Positions 7,189 to 12,732 of a stretch of DNA of 12,892 nucleotides are shown one piece after another. Within the stretch, counting starts at the first letter, position 1. Each line of letters opens with the position of its first letter. The stretch spans positions 1-12,892 of the forward strand of contig JAEDCT010000036.1 of the NCBI GenBank assembly GCA_016294035.1, in the 5' to 3' direction. Both the position numbers and the translations under genes were made by a program. The notes beneath the pieces were generated by a model. The model saw only the letters and a list, made by a program, of their open reading frames with translations. It had not been told where the DNA came from and did not search any database. Source of the DNA: Treponema sp. GTDB lineage: Bacteria; Spirochaetota; Spirochaetia; Treponematales; Treponemataceae.

Positions 7189-7204
7189 AAAATATTAATA
7201 TTTT
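7189..7204. promoter_or_regulatory. Perfect 16-base AT palindrome in the rubrerythrin leader
   Basis: AAAATATTAATATTTT reads the same on both strands and begins at the edge of the AAGGA ribosome site of rubrerythrin. It lies about 30-45 bases after the predicted transcription start. It could be an operator for an oxidative-stress repressor, or simply AT-rich chance; the base composition here makes such palindromes less surprising. Confidence 0.35.
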
Positions 7205-7236
7205 TTTTCACAATTGACGTTGGTCCATTGTTTTAT

Positions 7237-8304
7237 TTACGAATTATAGCATATTTCTTCCAAAATTCTCAAACCTTCTTCTAAATCCTGCCCAAGGATT
7301 TCCTGAGTTTTTGTAAATTCATACTTTTCATGAAATTTTTCCTGCATTTTTAGGAATTCTTTTTTTCCGTATTTTCCTACAAACAATGCCTGAGCTTTAG
7401 CCGCATTTGCACCGTCACATTCAGGAGTGTAAAAACCTTTTTTGCAGCTTTTAATTTCTGAACATTCCCAGCAACCGTCAAAACCTTTTTCCTTGCAGCA
7501 TTTTGCGTTAGGGCATACTCCATCTGGGGAACAGGTTGCAAAAGAACAAGTGTTATATTCCGTTCTGCAGGAACCACACCATTGGCCCAAAAAACAGTGG
7601 TTGCATGAAAATCCGCAGTAAGCAACTGGATCTACACCTTTTCGTGCCATTTTACACAGCTTATTTTTGATTCGTCGCATTGCTTCAATATGCATAATCC
7701 AGTGACGGCTGAAAGGCATTTTCAAAAGTCCTGCTACATCCTTTGCGCACCAGTAATCAATGAGCCACACAGCTTTTTCATCCGAACTAACTCCGCCACA
7801 AGTTGCAACTCTTTGTCTGTCTGAATCAGAAAACTTGTTTTTAAGCGAAACAAAATCCAGACCTTTCAAATATTCGTCGGTAGATTCTTTTACTGCCTTT
7901 GCATATTCATATAAAATTTTTACATCAAGGGTTTTTGAAAATTCTGCAATCTGCTGACCTGAAAGTTCGTTACCGGTTGTAATAATTTCCGCTCCGATTT
8001 TTTTCTGCCACTCCCCTCTTTCTAAAACTTGAGAATTATTCAAAATCAAAGTATGAAGGACAATATCTTCAATTCTAAAGACGTGCCAGATAGAATAAGC
8101 CAAAGTCTTACTGTGATATCCCTCAACTCCCGCAAAAGGCATTTTCCAAAAAGCATCTTTTGGATAACTGTTTACAATCTGAGTAATCTGTTCAAAAAGT
8201 GAATCACGCAGGTCCAGCAGCACTTTTATTCCATCCTTAAAAGTTGCTTCTTTTGTAATCAGTTTTTGAAACTCTTTGTTTTTATCTGACCAGTCTTTAT
8301 CCAT
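7237..8304 (-). CDS. DinB-like four-helix domain fused to Cys-rich DUF3795 domain
   Basis: A 355-residue protein in two parts. Residues about 20-215 look like a DinB/DfsB-type four-helix bundle, a superfamily of metal-binding thiol-dependent or hydrolytic proteins; candidate metal ligands are His74 (SIWHVFRIED), His84, and His201/His205 (RHWIMHIEAM). Residues about 229-300 are a DUF3795-like Cys cluster: fourteen Cys between 230 and 296, starting CGFSCNHCFLGQWCGSC, probably binding zinc or an iron-sulfur centre. A charged helical tail follows. The function is unknown; the pairing of a putative thiol-enzyme fold with a metal-binding module suggests thiol or redox chemistry (inferred). ATG at 8304 has GGGAG 6 bases upstream. 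Directly before that ribosome site sits the A hairpin of the palindrome element at 8318-8532. Confidence 0.8.
   Translation of the reverse strand: MDKDWSDKNKEFQKLITKEATFKDGIKVLLDLRDSLFEQITQIVNSYPKDAFWKMPFAGVEGYHSKTLAYSIWHVFRIEDIVLHTLILNNSQVLERGEWQKKIGAEIITTGNELSGQQIAEFSKTLDVKILYEYAKAVKESTDEYLKGLDFVSLKNKFSDSDRQRVATCGGVSSDEKAVWLIDYWCAKDVAGLLKMPFSRHWIMHIEAMRRIKNKLCKMARKGVDPVAYCGFSCNHCFLGQWCGSCRTEYNTCSFATCSPDGVCPNAKCCKEKGFDGCWECSEIKSCKKGFYTPECDGANAAKAQALFVGKYGKKEFLKMQEKFHEKYEFTKTQEILGQDLEEGLRILEEICYNS
7243..7272 (-). promoter_or_regulatory. Promoter of rubrerythrin
   Basis: On the minus strand TTGAGA (7267-7272) and TATAAT (7243-7248) are 18 bases apart, and the -10 is extended as TGCTATAAT. Transcription would start near 7236, giving a leader of about 60 bases. 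The promoter lies inside the last codons of the DinB-DUF3795 gene, so rubrerythrin can be expressed independently of it. Confidence 0.65.
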
Positions 8305-8317
8305 GTAAGTCTCCCAT

Positions 8318-8532
8318 AAAAAGTCAAGAAGATTGTTTCAACAATCGATTGACTTTTTACGCTGTTCCGTAATGTAATGAGGAACAGCAGTTCAATACGA
8401 CCGGTCAAGGCACGCTTCGCTCAAGGCCTTGACTCGCTCGTTTTCAGGGGTTGTATTAACCCCTGAATAATAAGTTTGCAACGCAAACTTTAGGTAAGAT
8501 AAAGCCGCGCTATTTTAGCGGTTTTATCTTAC
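8318..8532 (+). repeat. Composite palindromic element, copy I
   Basis: A run of six hairpins with almost no spacer fills the gap before the DinB-DUF3795 gene. Module A: AAAAAGTCAA (8318-8327) with TTGACTTTTT (8349-8358), enclosing GATTGTT-tc-AACAATC. Next, GCTGTTCC (8361-8368) with GGAACAGC (8381-8388). Module D: GTCAAGGC (8404-8411) with GCCTTGAC (8426-8433). Module F: TTCAGGGGTT (8443-8452) with AACCCCTGAA (8458-8467). Module C: AAGTTTGC-aac-GCAAACTT (8472-8490). Module B: GTAAGATAAA (8494-8503) with TTTATCTTAC (8523-8532) around a CCGCGCTATTTTAGCGG core. No ORF is present. On the minus strand these lie in the presumed leader of the gene at 7237-8304, A nearest its ribosome site. Modules A, C and B recur in copies II and III in the same order; D-F recurs inside the AraC-GyrI gene at 8757-9779. 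Confidence 0.85.
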
Positions 8533-8550
8533 ACCTCCTTTTAAAACACC

Positions 8551-8735
8551 GCGTGATAAAAATTACACGAACGTTTAAAATAGATGGCTAAAATTTCGCC
8601 ATCTATTTTAAGTCCCGAGTTTTTTTACAAAAACTCTATTTATTTACGTGTTCGCTTGCGCGAACGTTTTGTAAATCCTCAGTTGTTGAAACAACTTGCG
8701 GTTTACAAAATTAAAGAACGTAATTTTTATCACGC
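8551..8735 (-). repeat. Composite palindromic element, copy II, inside a 16-base inverted repeat
   Basis: The ends are GCGTGATAAAAATTAC (8551-8566) and its exact reverse complement at 8720-8735. Between them, read on the minus strand, come module A (TTTTGTAAA 8702-8710 and TTTACAAAA-complement at 8667-8675, enclosing AGTTGTT-tc-AACAACT, 8681-8696), module E (GTTCGC/GCGAAC, 8650-8665), module C (GAGTTTTT/AAAAACTC, 8617-8636) and module B (14-base arms 8575-8588 and 8598-8611 around a TTTTAGC core). The A core including its flanks, CCGCAAG.TGTTTCAACA.CTGAGG, is the same as in copy III. The orientation is opposite to copies I and III. The element ends about 20 bases from the stop of the AraC-GyrI gene at 8757. 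The bounding inverted repeat suggests a discrete inserted unit. Confidence 0.8.
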
Positions 8736-8756
8736 CTACTTTAAAAACTCCGCTTT

Positions 8757-9779
8757 TTATTTTGCTTTTACCGGAATCCAGATTTCTGTATAATAATTTT
8801 CGTCTGCTGTTCCTTTTGGATACTTAGTAACATCAGTATACATTTCAATGTTGTACTTTCCTGCTACCTCGTAATCAGGATTCTGTGGAAGCCATTCCTT
8901 ATAAATTTTTTCATTTACTGACTGTAAGGCTTTTGGCATTGCACCTTTGCATGGGAACACTGCCCATGTGTTTTCAGGGATTACTTCAGTTGTAAACTTT
9001 TCTGGATACTCACGGCCAGGAACATAATCATCTGCAATCATGTATTTGAAGAATCCTGGTCCTTCTGGAATCTTGTACGTCTGGTCAAGGCACGCTCCGC
9101 TCTTCGGCCTTGACTCAGCCGTTTTCAGGGAGTCTGATTCTATCATACTCCCTGAATCAATACAGATTCCATACATTCCACAGATAAACTTGTCATCACC
9201 ACAGGCAAAATGATCATACGTCTGGTCAAGGGACACTTCGTTCTTCGCCCTTGACTCAGCCGTTTGAGCACAATCAGATTTCATCTTATTATGCTCATCC
9301 CAGAACTTTGGGCATTCCTTAAAACCATCCGCACCTTTAATAATCTTTGCACTTCCAATTACTGTAAATGCTGCCTTCTTAACAATTTTGCATTCCAAAT
9401 CAAAACCACCTTTCATTGAAACATGTAATTTCAGAGGGAGAAATTCTTTCAGTTCCCCCTCGCCTAACTTCGCCTGTACTGGCGTAATTCCGTGAAATCT
9501 GGTAAAAGCCTTGGTAAAGCTATCTGGGGAGTCATAACCGTATTTAAGGGCCGCATCAATAACCTTACAGTCACCTGTTCTCAAATCTCTGCCGGCAAGA
9601 GATAATCTTCTGTTCCTGATGTATTCCGAAACCGAAATATCACAGAGAATAGAAAACCCTTTTTGAAAATACAGAGGTGAGATGTTTACTTTTTGAGCAA
9701 CCTGTTCTGCAGTTATGTCATCTGTAAGATGCTCTTCCATGTATTTTATGGAAGATGTGATAGCTTCTAACCAACTCAT
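8757..9779 (-). CDS. AraC-GyrI regulator invaded by two in-frame palindromic repeats
   Basis: A 340-residue paralog of the regulator at 959-1840. Residues 1-107 hold the N-terminal AraC HTH pair (AFTRFHGITPVQAK signature); about 128-340 is the GyrI-like ligand domain, ending TEIWIPVKAK. It is some 45 residues longer than its paralog, and the excess sits in the middle of the ligand domain: residues 173-188 (TAESRAKNEVSLDQTY) and 220-235 (TAESRPKSGACLDQTY) are two copies of one 16-residue peptide encoded by the D module, each preceded by a short stretch encoded by a hairpin (module F). Family landmarks continue on both sides (FICGMYGICID before the second repeat, FKYMIADDY and WAVFPCKGAMPKALQ after it), so the frame is intact and the protein may still fold with two surface loops. 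ATG at 9779 has GAAGG 5 bases upstream; copy III of the element sits right before it. Ligand and targets unknown. Confidence 0.88.
   Translation of the reverse strand: MSWLEAITSSIKYMEEHLTDDITAEQVAQKVNISPLYFQKGFSILCDISVSEYIRNRRLSLAGRDLRTGDCKVIDAALKYGYDSPDSFTKAFTRFHGITPVQAKLGEGELKEFLPLKLHVSMKGGFDLECKIVKKAAFTVIGSAKIIKGADGFKECPKFWDEHNKMKSDCAQTAESRAKNEVSLDQTYDHFACGDDKFICGMYGICIDSGSMIESDSLKTAESRPKSGACLDQTYKIPEGPGFFKYMIADDYVPGREYPEKFTTEVIPENTWAVFPCKGAMPKALQSVNEKIYKEWLPQNPDYEVAGKYNIEMYTDVTKYPKGTADENYYTEIWIPVKAK
9076..9156. repeat. In-gene D-F palindromic unit, first on the + strand (residues about 209-235)
   Basis: Module D: GTCAAGGC (9084-9091) pairs with GCCTTGAC (9107-9114). After the linker TCAGCCGTT comes module F: TTCAGGGAGT (9124-9133) with ACTCCCTGAA (9147-9156), continued after one mismatch by TGAT-tct-ATCA. 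The D part encodes TAESRPKSGACLDQTY on the minus strand. It aligns over 49 bases with the unit at 9217-9265 with five differences, two of which are a compensated C-G to G-C swap in the stem. It also aligns with 8396-8443 in copy I. Confidence 0.85.
9217..9297. repeat. In-gene D-F palindromic unit, second on the + strand (residues about 161-188)
   Basis: Module D: GTCAAGGG (9225-9232) pairs with CCCTTGAC (9248-9255) and encodes TAESRAKNEVSLDQTY on the minus strand. Module F is a different sequence but the same shape: TGAGCA (9265-9270) with TGCTCA (9292-9297), then AAT/ATT and AGAT/ATCT separated by single mismatches around a ttc loop. One arm of F encodes DEHNKM, which reads like native regulator sequence (FWDEHN); the other arm is its inverted, slightly diverged copy. 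Confidence 0.82.
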
Positions 9780-9794
9780 TTTTACCTTCTTTCA

Positions 9795-9930
9795 AATTGT
9801 ATACCGCAAGATGTTTCAACATCTGAGGATATACAATTCGTTTGCGTGAGCAAACACTCGAAACTGTTGAGTTTTCAACGAAAACTCAAGATAAAACAAA
9901 CCTGCGCTATTTGAGCAGGTTTGTTTTATC
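9795..9930 (+). repeat. Composite palindromic element, copy III, upstream of the second AraC-GyrI gene
   Basis: Module A: AATTGTATA (9795-9803) with TATACAATT (9830-9838), enclosing AGATGTT-tc-AACATCT (9809-9824). Module E: GTTTGC-gtga-GCAAAC (9840-9855). Module C: TTGAGTTTTC-aac-GAAAACTCAA (9867-9889). Module B: GATAAAACAAACCTGC (9890-9905) with its perfect 16-base complement at 9915-9930 around GCTATTTGA. The order A-E-C-B equals that of copy II in reverse orientation. On the minus strand it forms the presumed leader of the regulator; a TATACA that could serve as -10 lies in the A arm, and the arm ends 5 bases from the ribosome site. Module B may also terminate transcription of the toxin-antitoxin unit that ends at 10018. 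Confidence 0.85.
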
Positions 9931-10017
9931 ATCTTTCTGAAATACATGTTATTGTTTTTTCAGATGATCTACCCGACAATTTTTGTGATTATTTGTCCTT
10001 TTTAACAGGATGCCGGA

Positions 10018-10488
10018 TTACCGTTTTCTGTTTATCAGGAGTGGATTTTCTTGGATCAGATAAATATTTGCAAGATATTCATCAGGAGATAAATATTTTA
10101 CAGCAGAATTCTTAAAATCTTTTGAATTTCTTGTAAGAATCAAGTCCATATTATTAAGACTGGCAGAAACCATCTGCATTGCATCTTCAACATCATTCCA
10201 TAAATTATTTTTCCATAAATCTGAATCAACAATTGAAATCATAGTATTCTCATCTTCTGCTAAAACATAAAACAAATTAACCAGCAAAGTCATGAATTCT
10301 TTAGATTCCGTCAAACCTTTTTCTTTACGCATGATATAAAAAATATCAGAGATAGAATGTGGTGTAAGAAATCCTTGAATCAAAGAATTTTTACAGAACT
10401 CAATACATCTTGTTGAACTTTCATAAAAATCCTTGCGTTCCAGTAACCAGTCTAAAATAATATTTGTATCAAAAAGAATTTTATCCAT
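10018..10488 (-). CDS. PIN-domain toxin (VapC-like ribonuclease)
   Basis: A 156-residue PIN-domain protein, the fold of VapC-type Mg2+-dependent RNases. The acidic residues that form the active site are visible: Asp7 in ILFDTNIILDWL, Asp48 in SISDIFYIM, Asp99/Asp102 in WNDVEDAMQ, and Asp124 in TRNSKDF. The length is close to the usual 130-150 with a short basic tail (LLINRKR). ATG at 10488 has a GCAGGT ribosome site 5 bases upstream in the 15-base gap behind the preceding gene. The two genes form a typical toxin-antitoxin pair with the antitoxin first. Its RNA target cannot be told from sequence. Confidence 0.9.
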   Translation of the reverse strand: MDKILFDTNIILDWLLERKDFYESSTRCIEFCKNSLIQGFLTPHSISDIFYIMRKEKGLTESKEFMTLLVNLFYVLAEDENTMISIVDSDLWKNNLWNDVEDAMQMVSASLNNMDLILTRNSKDFKNSAVKYLSPDEYLANIYLIQENPLLINRKR

Positions 10489-10503
10489 TAATGACCTGCT
10501 AAA

Positions 10504-11091
10504 TTATATCTTATATTTCTTGTAAATATGTTCCAGACGAGCATCTTTTGGATCTTCTACCACCCCTCCTTTTAAACATCCTGAAAACTTTTGAAACAAT
10601 TCATCCTTTTTTTTCTTAGAAAGATTATTTAATTTTGATTTTTCTTTAGGCGACAATTTTTTTGACTGCAAATTGACAATTTCATTAGCACCATTTTTTT
10701 CAATTGAAGATGCCAGTAACGACAATATCTGCAATTGCTCAAAAATATTCAATTTAGGGATTATAGTTTTTATCAATTCAAAGTTATTATTCATAACGAC
10801 AGAGCTTGAACTACCATAAGCAACAGAAGGACTTGCCACACATAAATTTCCGGAATTTTTTGAATTGTCATAAATATTTTCTTTGGCTATATGAGAACCA
10901 GCAGCATTATCAATTATTTGCGCATAATCAACTTTATATAATTTACTCAAAGCTACAATAACTTTTACCGGAGGTTCTGCTTCTCCACTTTCATATTTAA
11001 TATACATCTGACGCGAAATACCCAAATATTTAGCAACAGTAGCTTGAGAATAATTATTTTTTTCCCGAAGTGCTTTTAGTGATTCCTTCAT
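10504..11091 (-). CDS. XRE-type HTH antitoxin with VapB-like C-terminal tail
   Basis: A 195-residue protein from ATG at 11091. Residues 1-60 are a Cro/C1-type HTH (LKALREKNNYSQATVAKYLGISRQMYIKYESGEAEPP). A low-complexity linker with SSSSVVMNNN follows, then a helical part (LSLLASSIEKNG, a Lys-rich stretch) and a tail, ELFQKFSGCLKGGVVEDPKDARLEHIY, that resembles the toxin-wrapping end of VapB-like antitoxins. The role, inferred from context, is to bind and neutralise the PIN toxin encoded 15 bases downstream and to repress the shared promoter. An in-frame ATG at 11103 would add four residues (MIII), but it falls inside the predicted -10 box, so I prefer 11091; neither start has a Shine-Dalgarno, which suggests a leaderless mRNA. 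Confidence 0.82.
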   Translation of the reverse strand: MKESLKALREKNNYSQATVAKYLGISRQMYIKYESGEAEPPVKVIVALSKLYKVDYAQIIDNAAGSHIAKENIYDNSKNSGNLCVASPSVAYGSSSSVVMNNNFELIKTIIPKLNIFEQLQILSLLASSIEKNGANEIVNLQSKKLSPKEKSKLNNLSKKKKDELFQKFSGCLKGGVVEDPKDARLEHIYKKYKI

Positions 11092-11098
11092 AATTATA

Positions 11099-11127
11099 AT
11101 CATATGATAAAATCAGAAGATTGTCAA
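11099..11127 (-). promoter_or_regulatory. Promoter of the toxin-antitoxin operon, apparently leaderless
   Basis: On the minus strand a consensus TTGACA (11122-11127) is followed after exactly 17 bases by TATGAT (11099-11104). Transcription would begin at about 11091-11092, which coincides with the ATG at 11091. No ribosome site precedes it. Confidence 0.75.
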
Positions 11128-11204
11128 GATATTTTTACATAAATATAGTAAACTATAATTAACTTTAATGACTATAGAAATCCATATAAGTGGAATAAAA
11201 TTGA

Positions 11205-11318
11205 CTGAATGTAAAAGAACTGAACAAAGTTGAACGCTCTCTTGAAAACAACCTTTCCCGAATTTACATGAAAACCGGCTGCAAAAATCATGAAGATCTG
11301 ATTAAGAAATTTGGGTAA
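11205..11318 (+). pseudogene. C-terminal remnant of a LuxR-type HTH regulator
   Basis: An open stretch from just after a stop at 11202-11204 to TAA at 11316-11318 reads ...VERSLENNLSRIYMKTGCKNHEDLIKKFG. This looks like the recognition helix and last helix of a LuxR/GerE HTH (family pattern: VK.HLS.IY.KLGVKNR.ELI). About 37 residues remain, without a start codon, ribosome site or the first half of the HTH. I read it as decay of a larger gene. No other gene is visible between 11104 and 11511. Confidence 0.42.
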
Positions 11319-11355
11319 TAAAGGACTTTGGAATATTTTGTAAGCTTAAGCTGTC

Positions 11356-11376
11356 ATCCTGAACTTGTTTCAGGAT
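11356..11376. repeat. Small palindromic repeat (ATCCTGAA hairpin)
   Basis: ATCCTGAA (11356-11363) and TTCAGGAT (11369-11376) form a perfect 8-base hairpin with loop CTTGT, within GTCATCCTGAACTTG.... Very similar hairpins are known to me as dispersed intergenic repeats in several bacterial groups; whether this is the same family needs a genome-wide count. Confidence 0.5.
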
Positions 11377-11453
11377 CTTATGAGAAATTGCCCAAACCTT
11401 GTGGATGAAAAATTGACCATTTGCTAAGCCGCTAATAATCCATCTACAAATAC

Positions 11454-11492
11454 GTCCTGCTGGACAAGTCGGAGTTTCTCAAATCCTTTGAG
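11454..11492. repeat. Two small hairpins near the end of the SUMF1 lipoprotein gene
   Basis: GTCC-tgct-GGAC (11454-11465) and CTCAAA-tcc-TTTGAG (11478-11492) lie 20-58 bases past the 3' end of the minus-strand gene that stops at 11512. On the minus strand no T-run follows directly, so they are not convincing intrinsic terminators. They may be part of a dispersed repeat. Confidence 0.35.
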
Positions 11493-11511
11493 TCTTCTCC
11501 AGTTTTTTCAT

Positions 11512-12666
11512 TTAATGATTCTGTGCAATACGGAAACCGAATGAGAGCCCAACTAAAGCACCGCCTTTATTTCCGGAACATCGTGAACCTACGATTTCAT
11601 TTAAATGGTCTCCGCCCCTAAGTCCTCGTGCGGTAGAAAATTTATAAACTGAACCGTAAGGAACATCGTAGTCAAAACACCATTCAGGAACATTTCCGCT
11701 CATGTCGAAAAATCCTAAATGATTTGGAAGTTTTCCACCTGAAAGATGCATTCTTCTTCCAGAGATGGATTTTCCTGTTTTTGCTGAAAGCGTTGTGTTT
11801 GTATCATCTTGTCCTGTGTAAGTTTTTGAAGGTCCGTCTGAAGCGCTGTTTTGCCTTTGCCAGCAATATTCGTTTTGTTTTGAAGACAAAGTAAACGATA
11901 ATCCGTTCATTAATTCTGTGGCTGTTGTTTTAATTGCAGAACCAGTTTCATCTCCAGAAACATTTCTTCCAGAAATTGCAGTTGCATCAAGGCGCTTTCG
12001 TGCAGCATATTCCCATTCTTTTACATAAGGAAGCCTGAAACCGTTTGCATTTGTGTTTACATAGGGATTGTCAACTTCTCCCGGTTCTATCGTATAATTT
12101 TTTAAATCATTTAAAGCAACTCCGGTTGAATCTCTTAAAGGTGTTTTAAAATCTTTATCTGTGCAGTAAACTGGTTCAAGACCTTTCATTTCGCTTAATG
12201 CATTGCACCATACCATTACATCGCGCCAGGTAAGACGGCAAACAGGCATTTCAACAAGTTTTGGTTCTGCTCCTGGCTCTGACATATTATTTTCGTGTTC
12301 AACTTCGCCAAAAACTCCTTCAACGCCTTCGTTTACAATCGTGTAGCCGTTGTTTTTTGCCCATTTTAAAACTTCATACCAGGTATTGTAACTTGTTTCG
12401 TACATTGCAAGTCGGAATGGTTTTACATTGGTCGTGTAGGGAATTTCAAGTAAATCTTTACCTAAAATAATAAAGTCTGAGGGTCTTCCATCAATGAAAG
12501 AAATGTCAATCATGGTAAAATTGGCATTTGTGTTGCTGAAAGTTACGGTTTGACTTTCTGTCTTTATGATTTGACCTGTTTGAATAGTATCTGTTTCTTC
12601 AGTACAGCCTGAAAAAAATAGAAGAATTGAAATAAATAAAGTTGAAATGAGCTTAAATTTTTCCAT
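11512..12666 (-). CDS. SUMF1/FGE-sulfatase domain lipoprotein
   Basis: A 384-residue exported protein. The first 21 residues are a lipoprotein signal (positive MEKFK, hydrophobic core, lipobox FFSGC with Cys21), so it should be lipid-anchored outside the inner membrane. From about residue 75 to the end is a formylglycine-generating-enzyme-like (SUMF1) fold: LAMYETSYNTWYEVLKWA, LTWRDVMVWCNALSEMKGLEPVY, GFRLPYVKEWEYAAR, LGFFDMSGNVPEWCFD, RGLRGGDH and the terminal GFRIAQ. Such lipoproteins are numerous in treponemes. The domain is often a binding scaffold rather than an active oxidase; the two Cys of true FGE cannot be assigned safely here. ATG at 12666 has AGGA 5 bases upstream. The gene is monocistronic in this window. 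A Thr/Ser-rich insert (residues about 230-300) separates the two halves of the fold. Confidence 0.9.
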   Translation of the reverse strand: MEKFKLISTLFISILLFFSGCTEETDTIQTGQIIKTESQTVTFSNTNANFTMIDISFIDGRPSDFIILGKDLLEIPYTTNVKPFRLAMYETSYNTWYEVLKWAKNNGYTIVNEGVEGVFGEVEHENNMSEPGAEPKLVEMPVCRLTWRDVMVWCNALSEMKGLEPVYCTDKDFKTPLRDSTGVALNDLKNYTIEPGEVDNPYVNTNANGFRLPYVKEWEYAARKRLDATAISGRNVSGDETGSAIKTTATELMNGLSFTLSSKQNEYCWQRQNSASDGPSKTYTGQDDTNTTLSAKTGKSISGRRMHLSGGKLPNHLGFFDMSGNVPEWCFDYDVPYGSVYKFSTARGLRGGDHLNEIVGSRCSGNKGGALVGLSFGFRIAQNH

Positions 12667-12702
12667 ATTTATCCTGTTTTTGCCAATTTTAAATTCTTAC
12701 AA

Positions 12703-12732
12703 TGTATAAAAATTTATCACATTTTTTTTCAA
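12703..12732 (-). promoter_or_regulatory. Promoter of the SUMF1 lipoprotein gene
   Basis: On the minus strand TTGAAA (12727-12732) and TATACA (12703-12708) are 18 bases apart, giving a leader of about 30 bases that contains the AGGA ribosome site. The rest of the upstream sequence to 12892 is AT-rich and shows no gene or clear repeat. Confidence 0.5.

Noticed and set aside
8584..8793. 69-residue plus-strand ORF across the palindrome region
   Set aside because: It is made of hairpin sequence and runs antisense into the end of the AraC-GyrI gene.
8318..9930. CRISPR array
   Set aside because: The repeats are palindromes with different arms and no regular spacers, and no cas gene is present.
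9921..10115. 64-residue plus-strand ORF
   Set aside because: It overlaps the PIN gene in antisense and has no coding features.
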